NCBI GenBank assembly: GCA_023423605.1
Contig: JAFAFF010000187.1
Location: 1 to 13,661 of the forward strand
Direction: 5' to 3'
Length of the DNA stretch: 13,661 nucleotides
DNA from: Pseudomonadota bacterium
GTDB taxonomy: Bacteria; Pseudomonadota; Gammaproteobacteria; Xanthomonadales; Xanthomonadaceae
Position numbers and translations under genes: made by a program. This document shows positions 6,119-13,247 of this stretch, one piece after another. Numbering within the stretch: the stretch's first letter is position 1; every line of letters starts with the position of its first letter. A model generated the notes under the pieces. It saw only the letters and a list, made by a program, of their open reading frames with translations. It did no database searches and was not told the origin of the DNA.

Positions 6119-8713
6119 TCATTCGATCACGTCCTCGCCGGGCAGCGCGCGCTGGTTGTACGTACTGGCCATCACGTAGCCATAAGCGCCGGTGTCGGCC
6201 ACCAGCATCACGTCGTCCGGTGCCGTGGATACCGGCAGCTTGCGGCGCTTGCCGAACACATCGCTGGATTCGCAGATCGGCCCGACCACATCGAACGCCG
6301 CCTCGGCGTACCCGCCCTGGCGGCTGAGGTTCTCGATGTCATGCCAGGCGTCGTACAGCGCCGGGCGGATCAGGGTGTTCATGCCTGCGTCCAGGCCGAC
6401 GCGGCGCACGCCATCCTTTTCCACCACCTGGGTGGCGCGGGTCAGCAGCACGCCGGATTCGGCCACCAGGTAGCGGCCGGGTTCGATGGCCAGGCGGAAT
6501 GCCGGGTGCACGGCCTTCACCTCGGCCAGGCCCGCCGCCCATGCCTCCAGGTCGAAGGGCTCGTCTTCCTCGCTGTAGGGAATCGGCATGCCGCCGCCGA
6601 TGTCGATGGTCTGCACGCTGCCGATGCGGCGTGCGAAGCCGGCCAGTTCGTCGCACATCAGGCGCCAGTGCTGGGCGGTTTCCACGCCACTGCCCAGGTG
6701 GGCATGCAGCCCCACCACGCGGCTGCCGAGTTCGCCGGCCACGCGCACGAACTCGTCCACGCGCGCCATCGGCAGGCCGAACTTGGATTCCTTGCCACCG
6801 GTACGCACCTTCGCGTGGTGCCCTTCGCCACGGCCGAGATCCACGCGCAGCCACAACGCACGGTCGCGGAACAGGTCCGGCCAGCGCTGCAGTGCTTCCA
6901 CGTTGTCCACGGTGACGGTGACGCCCAGCGCGAATGCGGCCGCGTATTCCTGGTGCGGGCAGAAGCTCGGCGTGAACAGCACGCGCGCCGGCGACAGCTC
7001 CGGCAGCACGGCGAACACATGCTGGAGCTCGCCCAGCGATACGCATTCCAGGCCGAAGCCTTCGGCTTCCAGCGTGCGCAGGATGTCCGGATGGCTGTTG
7101 GCCTTGATGGCGTAGTAGCGGTGGTCGATCTGGATGACCGCAGCCAGTGCACGCGCACGCGCCCGCACCGTGGGCAGGTGGTACACGTAACGCGGCGTAC
7201 CGGCGTCGGCCAGCTGCAGCAGCCGCTCGCGGTGGCCGCGCCACCACGGCGTGCCGCGCGGACGCACGCTGCCGGCGATCTCGCGCCAGCGTGGGCCGAA
7301 CACCTCGGTTTCCTCCACCGGCATCGCGCCGCTGTCGATCAGTTCGGCATGCAGGATCGGCAGCAGCCCGTCGGCGTCCTCCTCGTCGATGACGAAGGTC
7401 AGGTTGAGGTCGTTGGACGACTGCGAAATCATGTGCACGCGTTCGCGGCCGAAGGTCGCCCACACGTCCGACAGCTTGTGCAGCAGCGAACGCATGCCCC
7501 GCCCGACCAGGGTGATCGCCGCGCAGGGCACGATGACCTTGACCTTGCAGATCTGCGAAAGGTCGGCCGACAACGCGGCCAGCACGTCGGTGCTGACCAG
7601 GTTCTCGGACGGATCCAGCGACACGGTGACGTTGGTTTCAGCCGAACCGATCAGGTCCACCGACAGCCCGTGCTTCCTGAAAAGCCCGAACACGTCGGCC
7701 AGGAAGCCGACCTGCTGCCACATGCCGATGCCTTCCATCGACACCAGCACGATGCCGTTGCGGCGGCTGATCGCCTTGACGCCCGGCACCGGCGCGGCAC
7801 TGCCGTCGATGCTGGTGCCCGGCAGTTCCGGACGCTCGGTATCCAGGATGGCCATCGGCACGCCGCCATCGCGACAGGGCTTGATGGAGCGCGGATGCAG
7901 CACCTTGGCGCCGGTGGTGGCGATTTCCTGCGCTTCGTAATAATCCAGCCGGGTCAGCAGGCGCGCGTCCGGCACATCGCGCGGATTGGCGCTGAACATG
8001 CCCGGCACGTCAGTCCAGATCTCCACGCGGCTGGCCCCGAGCAGCGCCCCGAAGTATGCGGCCGAGGTATCCGAACCGCCGCGGCCAAGGATGGCGGTAC
8101 CACCATCGGCATGCCGGGCGATGAAGCCCTGGGTGATCAGCAGCCGGGTGGGCTGGGCGTGGAAGCGCTGCGCCCAGTCGTGGTCGGATTTCCACTGGCA
8201 GTTCACCGAAAGCCGCTGCGACCAGGCACTCTGGCTGGGCTGCGGCGGCAACGCGTGCAGCCACTCGCGCGCATCCATCCAGCCCATGTCCAGGCCATTG
8301 CCGCGCAGGTACGCCGCGCCGATCGAAGACGACAGCAGCTCGCCATGGCCCAGCACCTCGGCCTGCCAGTCCAGCGGACGGGCCTGCGCGCGCGGATCGT
8401 CCAGCAGCGCCTGCAACGTGCCCAGGTGCGTGGCCAGCACGTCGCGGCCCAGCTCCAGTTCGTCCAGGAACGCTTCATGGCGTTCCACCAGCGCGGCCAT
8501 GCGCTCGCGGCTGTCGGCTGCGCCATCGGCAATGGCGGTCAGTTCGTTGGTCACCCCCGACAGCGCGGAAACCACCACCAGCACGCGCGAGCCGGTCTCT
8601 TCCGCGCGTTTTTTCGCCAGTTTCCCGATCGTGTCCCAGCGGTGGCGACGCGACACCGAAGTGCCGCCGAACTTGAGTACGATCCAGCGATCGACGAGGG
8701 AAGAAGCTGACAT
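6119..8713 (-). CDS. lysAC: Bifunctional aspartate kinase / diaminopimelate decarboxylase
   Basis: This 864-aa fusion has an aspartate kinase at the N-terminus (first step of the Asp family pathway) and a PLP-dependent meso-DAP decarboxylase at the C-terminus (last step to L-lysine). The kinase half shows KFGGTSV (14-20), GRGGSDTSAA (210-219), TDVPG (234-238) and VLHP (271-274). Tandem ACT regulatory repeats run from about 325 to 460 (SMEGIG; SQSSNDLNLTFVID). The decarboxylase half begins at about 485 and shows YAIKANSH with PLP lysine K537, HLGSG (672-676), DIGGGMP (704-710), EPGRYL (744-749), CESSD (814-818) and TGAYGY (841-846). All key residues are present in both halves, so both should be active. 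The fusion is typical of Xanthomonadaceae. The ACT repeats imply allosteric feedback, most likely by lysine. It is first in the lysAC-murL-murD2 run. The ATG at 8713 has only a weak ribosome site. Confidence 0.95.
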   Translation of the reverse strand: MSASSLVDRWIVLKFGGTSVSRRHRWDTIGKLAKKRAEETGSRVLVVVSALSGVTNELTAIADGAADSRERMAALVERHEAFLDELELGRDVLATHLGTLQALLDDPRAQARPLDWQAEVLGHGELLSSSIGAAYLRGNGLDMGWMDAREWLHALPPQPSQSAWSQRLSVNCQWKSDHDWAQRFHAQPTRLLITQGFIARHADGGTAILGRGGSDTSAAYFGALLGASRVEIWTDVPGMFSANPRDVPDARLLTRLDYYEAQEIATTGAKVLHPRSIKPCRDGGVPMAILDTERPELPGTSIDGSAAPVPGVKAISRRNGIVLVSMEGIGMWQQVGFLADVFGLFRKHGLSVDLIGSAETNVTVSLDPSENLVSTDVLAALSADLSQICKVKVIVPCAAITLVGRGMRSLLHKLSDVWATFGRERVHMISQSSNDLNLTFVIDEEDADGLLPILHAELIDSGAMPVEETEVFGPRWREIAGSVRPRGTPWWRGHRERLLQLADAGTPRYVYHLPTVRARARALAAVIQIDHRYYAIKANSHPDILRTLEAEGFGLECVSLGELQHVFAVLPELSPARVLFTPSFCPHQEYAAAFALGVTVTVDNVEALQRWPDLFRDRALWLRVDLGRGEGHHAKVRTGGKESKFGLPMARVDEFVRVAGELGSRVVGLHAHLGSGVETAQHWRLMCDELAGFARRIGSVQTIDIGGGMPIPYSEEDEPFDLEAWAAGLAEVKAVHPAFRLAIEPGRYLVAESGVLLTRATQVVEKDGVRRVGLDAGMNTLIRPALYDAWHDIENLSRQGGYAEAAFDVVGPICESSDVFGKRRKLPVSTAPDDVMLVADTGAYGYVMASTYNQRALPGEDVIE

Positions 8714-8787
8714 GGATAGGCTATGTGTAATGTGGGGGAGCCGCCCGTGGGGGCGGAACCTTCGATTCTAAGCTCAATGACGCGCCC
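8714..8787. promoter_or_regulatory. Divergent lysAC / phzF-like promoter spacer
   Basis: This 74-bp gap must hold the start signals of both genes. On the minus strand TAGAAT (8765-8770) is a 5/6 match to a -10 hexamer for lysAC, but no good -35 accompanies it. On the plus strand TGTAAT (8726-8731) is a weak -10 candidate. A 6-bp hairpin, CCGCCC/GGGCGG with loop GTGG, spans 8741-8756 and would fall in the lysAC leader. The space is too short for a lysine riboswitch. Confidence 0.3.
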
Positions 8788-9663
8788 ATGACCGCCTTCC
8801 ATTACCTGCAGCTTGATGTCTTCGCCCACCAGCCCGGCACCGGCAACCCGCTGGGCGTGGTGCTGGGCGCCGACGGGCTGTCCGCCGGGCGCATGCAGGC
8901 GCTGGCTGCCTGGCTGAACCTGTCCGAGACGGTGTTCTTCCTGCGCCCCAGCGCTCCCGGTGCCGACTACCACATCCGCATCTTCACCCCCGGAAGCGAG
9001 CTGCCGTTTGCCGGCCACCCCAGCGTGGGTGCGGCCTGGGCAGCGGTCACCTGCGGGCTGGCCACGCCGCGCGATGGCGGCGCGTTGGTTCAGCAATGCG
9101 CCGCCGGCCTGCTGCCGGTGCGGGTGAGTGGTGCCGCCGATGCACCGACCATCGAACTGGCCAGCCCGCCCGCATACCACCTGCCGACCGCACCCGGCGC
9201 GGTGCCGGAACCGCTGCTGGCCCTGGCCGCTGCGGGCCATGTGCCGGAACTGTGGGACAACGGGCCACGCTGGTGGCTGCTGCCGCTGCGCGACGCCGCC
9301 GCCGTGCGCGGCCTGGCCCCGGACATGGCCGCCCTGCGCGACTGGACCAATGCGACCGGCGCGACCGGAGTGGCGGTGTTCGCCGATGAGGCCGCCGCGG
9401 GGCACAGCCGCGTGGTGCGCGCGTTCTGCCCCGGCGACGCGGTGAACGTGCCCGAGGACCCGGTCACCGGCAGCGCCAACGCCCTGATCGGCGCCTGGCT
9501 GCGCGAACGTGCCGTCCTGCCCGGCGACGTTGGCAGCTACGTGACCAGTCAAGGCCGCGAAGTCGGCCGCGACGGCCTCGTCAACGTCCGCGTCGATGCC
9601 GGGGGCACGGTATGGATCGGCGGCCTGGTGCAGCCAGTGATCGACGGCCAGATCAACTGGTAG
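8788..9663 (+). CDS. PhzF-family isomerase, copy 1
   Basis: This 291-aa protein is of the PhzF/YddE type, which shares the two-domain fold of diaminopimelate epimerase. Characterised PhzF isomerises a dihydro-hydroxyanthranilate in phenazine synthesis, but most relatives have no known substrate and no other phz genes are present. Motifs are LQLDVF (7-12), NLSETVF with the catalytic-type E47, ELPFAGHPSVG with H77, VNVPEDPVTGSANAL with D224 and S229, and SQGREVGRDG (254-263). The D-to-S spacing of five residues is the same as D208/S213 in PhzF, so this copy keeps the full active-site set. The start is ATG 8788, directly before the conserved N-terminus. It is divergent from lysAC and followed by a paralogue. 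The TAG stop is formed by a REP element. Confidence 0.88.
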   Translation: MTAFHYLQLDVFAHQPGTGNPLGVVLGADGLSAGRMQALAAWLNLSETVFFLRPSAPGADYHIRIFTPGSELPFAGHPSVGAAWAAVTCGLATPRDGGALVQQCAAGLLPVRVSGAADAPTIELASPPAYHLPTAPGAVPEPLLALAAAGHVPELWDNGPRWWLLPLRDAAAVRGLAPDMAALRDWTNATGATGVAVFADEAAAGHSRVVRAFCPGDAVNVPEDPVTGSANALIGAWLRERAVLPGDVGSYVTSQGREVGRDGLVNVRVDAGGTVWIGGLVQPVIDGQINW

Positions 9664-9697
9664 CGCCGGACCATGCCCGGCGGCATGCCGCGCTACC
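9659..9697. repeat. Inverted pair of SMAG/REP-type GTAG elements
   Basis: The first unit begins GGTAGCGCCGGACCATG and folds as CGCCGG (9664-9669) against CCGGCG (9677-9682), with an extra C-G pair inside and loop CAT. It is followed by an inverted end, CGCGCTACC, closing at 9697, so GGTAGCG and CGCTACC form the outer arms. The terminal GTAG plus palindrome matches the SMAG elements of Stenotrophomonas. The first GGTAG overlaps the last codon and stop of the upstream phzF-like gene. Confidence 0.75.
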
Positions 9698-9712
9698 CTG
9701 TGCCGCCTGCCC

Positions 9713-9736
9713 GGTAGCGCCGGACCATGTGCGGCG
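9713..9736 (+). repeat. Third, degenerate GTAG REP unit
   Basis: The first 17 bases, GGTAGCGCCGGACCATG, are identical to the start of the unit at 9659. The right arm has diverged, leaving only CGCCG (9718-9722) against CGGCG (9732-9736) and a 9-nt loop. It is in direct orientation relative to the first unit, about 54 bp downstream. Confidence 0.65.
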
Positions 9737-9753
9737 ACCTCACCGCGCTCCCG

Positions 9754-9773
9754 CCCCCCCCCCTTTCCTGGAG
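9754..9773 (+). promoter_or_regulatory. C10 homopolymer next to the ribosome binding site of phzF copy 2
   Basis: Ten consecutive C (9754-9763) sit 6 bp before the ribosome binding site GGAG (9770-9773), which is 9 nt from ATG 9783. The site supports this start. A homopolymer of this length is prone to slippage, and its position in the leader could alter leader length or structure. Any effect on expression is inference. Confidence 0.5.
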
Positions 9774-9782
9774 TTGCCCCCG

Positions 9783-10658
9783 ATGTCCGTACGCCGTTAC
9801 CTGCAACTGGATGTGTTCTCCCCTGCCCCGGGCGCCGGCAACCCGTTGGCCGTGGTACTGGATGCCGAAGGCCTGGACGATGCGCGGATGCAGGCGATCG
9901 CGCGCTGGACGCGCCTGCCGGAAACCACCTTTGTATTCGCCCCCACCGCGCCCGGAAGCAGCTACCGGCTGCGCATGTTCAGCCCGCAGAAGGAAGTCCC
10001 GTTCGCCGGCCACCCGAGCATCGGCACCGCGCACGCCGTGCTGGAACATGGCTTGGCAACGCCGGTGCAGGGCCTGCTGGTGCAGGATGGCATCGCCGGA
10101 CAGCTGCCCCTGCGGGTGCAAGGTACGGGCACGGAACGTCGCATTGCCATCCGTACCCCGCGCGCCAGCGTTGCTGAAGTGGTCACGGCCGCCGATCCGC
10201 GCCTGCAACAGGCACTGGCGGGATGGCCGTGCGGCGCATTGCCGCCGGCACGCATGCTCGGCGGGCGCAGCTGGTGGGTGGTGGAACTGGCCGATGAGCA
10301 GGCACTGCGCAGCCTGCGGCCGGACTGGGATGCGGTGGCGGCACTGGCCGAATCCACCGACAGCATGGGCGTGTTCGCCTATGCGCGCAGCCGTGGTGAA
10401 TCCTGGGACGTGGCGGTGCGCGCCTTCGTCGGCAATGGCCGGCGGTTCGAGGACGCCGCATCCGGGGCGGCCAATGCCGTGTTGGCCGCCTGGCTGGACG
10501 AGCGCGATGCATTGCCTGGCGGTCGCCGCGATTACATCGCCAGCCAGGGGCGCGAGGTCGGCCATGACGCACGCCTGCACCTGCATGTCGACGCCGACGG
10601 CGATGTGTGGTCCGGAGGCCAGATACAGACAGTCATACGCGGCACCCTGGACTGGTGA
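9783..10658 (+). CDS. PhzF-family protein, copy 2, with altered active-site loop
   Basis: This 291-aa paralogue of the preceding gene has exactly the same length and is alignable end to end by eye. It keeps YLQLDVF (6-12), RLPETTF with E47, EVPFAGHPSIG with H77, and SQGREVGHDA (254-263). The usual EDPVTGSA block is replaced by EDAASGAA (223-230), so D224 stays but the serine expected at 229 is alanine and the proline and threonine are gone. It may therefore act on a different substrate or work poorly as an isomerase. The start is ATG 9783 with GGAG upstream. The in-frame open stretch back to 9612 crosses the REP elements and overlaps copy 1, so I rejected it. It converges on the amidohydrolase gene. 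The substrate is unknown. Confidence 0.87.
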   Translation: MSVRRYLQLDVFSPAPGAGNPLAVVLDAEGLDDARMQAIARWTRLPETTFVFAPTAPGSSYRLRMFSPQKEVPFAGHPSIGTAHAVLEHGLATPVQGLLVQDGIAGQLPLRVQGTGTERRIAIRTPRASVAEVVTAADPRLQQALAGWPCGALPPARMLGGRSWWVVELADEQALRSLRPDWDAVAALAESTDSMGVFAYARSRGESWDVAVRAFVGNGRRFEDAASGAANAVLAAWLDERDALPGGRRDYIASQGREVGHDARLHLHVDADGDVWSGGQIQTVIRGTLDW

Positions 10659-10661
10659 CCC

Positions 10662-10694
10662 GCGCCTGCCGGGCGTTATCGTCCCGGCGGGCGC
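10662..10694. terminator. Hairpin between convergent phzF copy 2 and the amidohydrolase gene
   Basis: The arms GCGCCTGCCGGG (10662-10673) and CCCGGCGGGCGC (10683-10694) form a 12-bp stem with one G-T wobble and a 9-nt loop. It lies between the two stop codons, 3 nt after one and directly against the other. No T-tract follows on either strand, so it may terminate weakly or protect 3' ends. Confidence 0.55.
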
Positions 10695-12368
10695 TCAACG
10701 CGCCGCTTCGTATACCGGCCGGCCATCCACCCAGGTGGAGCGCACCTGCAGGTCGGCCAGCTCCGTCGGCGACACATCCAGCGGATCGCGGTCCAGCACC
10801 ACGAAATCAGCGCGCATTCCCGGCCGCAGGCGACCGACCTGCTGTTCATCGCGGCCGGCCCAGGCTGCGTCGGCGGTGAAGCCACGCAGCGCTTCGGCGG
10901 CCGTCAGGCGCTGGTCGGGTTTCCAGCCCGCCGCCGGCAACCCGGCGCGATCCTGGCGGGTCACCGCCGCATGCAGGCCCAGCCGGGGATCGACCTGTTC
11001 CACCGGGAAATCCGAGCCCAACGCCAGATGCGCGCCCGTCTCCAGCATCCGTCGCCATGCATATGCGCCAGCAATGCGTTGCGGACCGACGCGGTCTTCG
11101 GCCCAGCCCATGTCCGAGGTGGCGTGGGTGGGCTGCATGGAAGCGATGACGCCCAGCCGGGCGAAACGCGGCACATCCTCCAGCGCCACCACCTGCGCGT
11201 GTTCGATGCGCCAGCGGTGGTCCGTGCGCGCCTGCGTCCCCAGCACGCGTGCATACGTATCCAGTGCGATGCGGTTGCCACGATCACCGATGGCGTGCGT
11301 GGCCACCTGTAGGTGGCAGGCATGCGCCTTGCGTACGGCGGTTTCGAAATCCTCCGGCGATGTCACCAGCAATCCACGGTTATGGGGATCGTCGCTGTAA
11401 TCGGCCAGCAATGCCGCGCCGCGGCTGCCCAGCGCGCCGTCCATGAACAGCTTGACGCCCTGCATGCGCAGGCGCCCGCCCGCATGGTGATAGCTGCCCT
11501 GTTCGCAGAGATCGTCCAGTGCATCACTGTTGCCGTCCGCGTAGGCATCGACGCGCAAGGGCAGCCGTCCAGCGTCGGCAAAGCGTCGCATCAGCGCGAG
11601 GTCCGCGCGGGACACACCCATGTCGTGCACGCCGGTCAGGCCCTGGCTGACGGCCTTGTCCAGCGCACGGGCCAGCATGGTGCTGCGTGCCGCCTCGTCC
11701 GGTTCCGGAATGACCGCGCTCACGATCGAGGCGGCCTCGTCCACGAAGACACCCGTCGGCTGCTGCCTGGCATCGCGCAGTATCCGCCCGCCGGCCGGCT
11801 GCCATGTACCCGCCAGCGCGCGTTGCCCAGGCCGCCGTGCCACTTCGCGCAGGGCCGCACTGTTGCCCCAGCCGGCATGACCATCGATGCGCCCCAGCCA
11901 CACCGGCCGATCCGGGAATGCCGCATCCAGGTCCGCTGCGCTGGGCATCTGCCGGTCCGTCCACAGGTTCTGGTCCCAGCCGTTGCCGAGCAGCCAGCCG
12001 TCCGGATTGCCGGCGGCGAAGCGCTGCAGGCGCGCCACGATCTCCTCGCGGCTGGCTGCGCCGGAAAGATCGGCCTGCATCAAGGTGGCGCCCAGGAACA
12101 TGAGATGGGCATGCGCATCGATGAGGCCGGGAATCACCGTCGCCTGGCCCACATCGGTCACTGCAGCGGTGCGATACCGCTGCTGCAGTGTCTGTCGCTG
12201 GCCCACCGCCAGAACCTCTCCGCTCTGCGTGTCCCAGGCCAGCGCCGTGGCGACCGGCGCAGCGGGATCGCCGGTATGGATGGTGGTGGCGGTGAGCAGG
12301 CGTATCCCGGCCTGCGCCGTTCCTGCCAGCAGGCAGGCACCCAGAACGGCAGAAGCAATCATGCGCAT
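10695..12368 (-). CDS. Exported amidohydrolase, family 3 (YtcJ/NfdA-like)
   Basis: This 557-aa metal-dependent hydrolase has the amidohydrolase fold. Residues 2-20 form a signal peptide (short basic start, hydrophobic core, AGTAQA cleavage site) without a lipobox cysteine, so a periplasmic product is expected. Metal and catalytic residues are visible: GLIDAHAHL with H86 and H88, VKLFMDGALGSRGA with K306 as the likely bridging lysine, VATHAIGDRG with H358, RIEHAQV with H390, and GSDFPVE with D453. The C-terminal GRLRPGMRADFVVLDRDP returns to the small beta-sandwich. The start at 12368 has GGGGA upstream and begins directly at the signal peptide. The frame runs 11 residues further with no support. 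Family 3 enzymes hydrolyse varied N-acyl or amide substrates, and the substrate here cannot be told. osmC lies upstream on the same strand, but hairpins separate them. Confidence 0.88.
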   Translation of the reverse strand: MRMIASAVLGACLLAGTAQAGIRLLTATTIHTGDPAAPVATALAWDTQSGEVLAVGQRQTLQQRYRTAAVTDVGQATVIPGLIDAHAHLMFLGATLMQADLSGAASREEIVARLQRFAAGNPDGWLLGNGWDQNLWTDRQMPSAADLDAAFPDRPVWLGRIDGHAGWGNSAALREVARRPGQRALAGTWQPAGGRILRDARQQPTGVFVDEAASIVSAVIPEPDEAARSTMLARALDKAVSQGLTGVHDMGVSRADLALMRRFADAGRLPLRVDAYADGNSDALDDLCEQGSYHHAGGRLRMQGVKLFMDGALGSRGAALLADYSDDPHNRGLLVTSPEDFETAVRKAHACHLQVATHAIGDRGNRIALDTYARVLGTQARTDHRWRIEHAQVVALEDVPRFARLGVIASMQPTHATSDMGWAEDRVGPQRIAGAYAWRRMLETGAHLALGSDFPVEQVDPRLGLHAAVTRQDRAGLPAAGWKPDQRLTAAEALRGFTADAAWAGRDEQQVGRLRPGMRADFVVLDRDPLDVSPTELADLQVRSTWVDGRPVYEAAR

Positions 12369-12385
12369 GTTGACATCCCCATGGA

Positions 12386-12417
12386 GGCAGGTGGCAGCCA
12401 TGCAGCCGCCACCTGCC
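12386..12417. terminator. Hairpin between osmC and the amidohydrolase gene
   Basis: GGCAGGTGGC (12386-12395) pairs perfectly with GCCACCTGCC (12408-12417) around a 12-nt loop. It lies downstream of osmC on the minus strand and ends 17 bp before the amidohydrolase start codon. It could end osmC transcripts or structure the amidohydrolase leader. No T-tract follows. Confidence 0.4.
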
Positions 12418-12428
12418 CATTACTCCCC

Positions 12429-12445
12429 TGCCGGACACGCCGGCA
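12429..12445. terminator. Short hairpin directly after osmC
   Basis: TGCCGG (12429-12434) pairs with CCGGCA (12440-12445) across a 5-nt loop, 7 bp past the osmC stop on the minus strand. It stands in series with the stronger hairpin at 12386-12417. It is weak alone, and its position suggests 3'-end formation for osmC. Confidence 0.35.
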
Positions 12446-12452
12446 TCAGGCA

Positions 12453-12887
12453 TCAGCCCGCCAGGACCGCTTCCAGTTCCACCGGCACCGCACTCAGCGC
12501 TTTGGAAACCGGGCAGTTCTGCTTGGCATCATCAGCGATGGCACGGAACTGTTTTTCATCGATACCGGGTACCACGGCTTTCAGCTTCAGGGTGATCCGG
12601 GACAACTGCGGGCCACCGTCCATCGAGAGATCGACATCGGCACGGGTATCCAGGGACGTGGCGGTGAAGCCCGCCTCGGACAGCTTCGCCGACAGCGCCA
12701 TCGTGAAGCAGCCGGCATGCGCGGCGGCGATGAGTTCTTCCGGGTTGGTGCCCTTCTCGTCGCCGAAGCGGCTGCTGAAGGCATAGCGGGTGTTGTCCAT
12801 CAGGCCACTCTGCGGCGTGCTCAATTGCCCCTTGCCGGTCTTCAGGTCGCCTTCCCAGTGCGCGGTGGCGTGGCGCGAAATACCCAT
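12453..12887 (-). CDS. osmC: OsmC family peroxiredoxin
   Basis: This 144-aa cytoplasmic thiol peroxidase reduces organic hydroperoxides. It closely follows E. coli OsmC throughout: AHWEGDLKTGKG (9-20), GTNPEELIAAAHAGCF with C60, and AKQNCPVSKAL with C125. C60 and C125 are the peroxidatic and resolving cysteines of the family (C59/C125 in E. coli). The length is standard. The start ATG 12887 has a strong ribosome site, AAGGAG (12895-12900), 7 nt upstream. The closely related Ohr subfamily is less likely, because the GTNPEEL and AHWEGD blocks are OsmC-like. In other bacteria osmC responds to osmotic or stationary-phase stress, but no regulator site was recognised here. The gene is probably monocistronic, with hairpins after the stop. 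Confidence 0.93.
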   Translation of the reverse strand: MGISRHATAHWEGDLKTGKGQLSTPQSGLMDNTRYAFSSRFGDEKGTNPEELIAAAHAGCFTMALSAKLSEAGFTATSLDTRADVDLSMDGGPQLSRITLKLKAVVPGIDEKQFRAIADDAKQNCPVSKALSAVPVELEAVLAG

Positions 12888-13032
12888 CGGTCATCTCCTT
12901 CGGTTGGAATGGGCATAACGCTAGCGGGCAGCGCGTTAGCACCGCGTCACCCTGCTGCGATGCAATGACCCGGCGTCCCCGCAGGCGCCGCATGCGTGAT
13001 GGCGGCAGGCGTCCGGCATGCGACCGCACAGC

Positions 13033-13053
13033 GGTTTTCCAGTGGTTTTCCAG
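13033..13053 (+). repeat. 10-bp direct repeat with 11-bp period
   Basis: GGTTTTCCAG occurs twice, one base apart, so the two copies lie on the same face of the helix. It is located between the divergent osmC and HU genes. A paired protein-binding site is possible, but no known operator was recognised. Confidence 0.35.
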
Positions 13054-13161
13054 CAGCCGTTGCAGAGCGCTGCGGCGTCCGATGGGCGTCCCGGCAGCGC
13101 CCCATCCCCCTGAAAAGGTACCGGAGAACGCAAAAAAGCCATGTTTTCGGCGTATAACCTA

Positions 13162-13190
13162 TTGGCGGCGCCCTGTAGTTGCCCTACATT
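13162..13190 (+). promoter_or_regulatory. Candidate sigma70 promoter of the HU-family gene
   Basis: TTGGCG (13162-13167), a 17-bp spacer and TACATT (13185-13190) give a 4/6 plus 4/6 match with ideal spacing, about 57 bp before the ATG. TATAAC at 13153-13158 is an alternative -10 with a better hexamer but no good -35. Confidence 0.45.
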
Positions 13191-13247
13191 GCGCTTGCCG
13201 ACGGGGTCGGCACGACCAAACAACCACCGTTCACGGAACAGGAAACC

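Larger units (their letters stand above)
12888..13247. other. 360-bp noncoding region between divergent osmC and HU genes
   Basis: No convincing gene is seen. Short open frames here are Arg-rich and lack ribosome sites. It holds the osmC ribosome site, two near-duplicate blocks (GCAGGCGCCGCATGCG at 12981-12996 and GCAGGCGTCCGGCATGCG at 13005-13022), and a direct repeat GGTTTTCCAG at 13033-13042 and 13044-13053. The HU promoter is near 13162-13190. The stretch is long for a simple two-promoter spacer. Confidence 0.5.

Noticed and set aside
3264..6327. Long plus-strand frames (3264-5009 and 4465-6327) opposite murD2 and murL
   Set aside because: They are shadows of the real Mur genes. One would start inside the terminator hairpin.
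6017..8710. An 897-codon open frame on the plus strand opposite lysAC
   Set aside because: It is exactly antisense to a gene with complete active-site motifs. Its product is rich in Arg, His and Gln with no domain, as expected for the opposite frame of GC-rich codons.
6119..8713. lysAC as two adjacent genes joined by a sequencing error
   Set aside because: The frame is continuous through a natural linker near residues 470-490. The same fusion is known in Xanthomonadaceae.
8714..8787. A lysine riboswitch upstream of lysAC
   Set aside because: The divergent spacer is 74 bp, far shorter than a lysine riboswitch, and only a 6-bp hairpin is visible.
8788..10658. A phenazine biosynthesis locus
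   Set aside because: Only PhzF-fold proteins are present, with no phzA/B/C/D/E/G genes. The family is widespread outside phenazine synthesis.
9727..11400. A 557-codon plus-strand frame across phzF copy 2 and the amidohydrolase gene
   Set aside because: It overlaps two well-supported genes and the hairpin between them. Its composition is Cys-, Arg- and Pro-rich noise.
11313..12968. A 551-codon plus-strand frame opposite the amidohydrolase and osmC genes
   Set aside because: It is antisense to both genes and has no motif or ribosome site.
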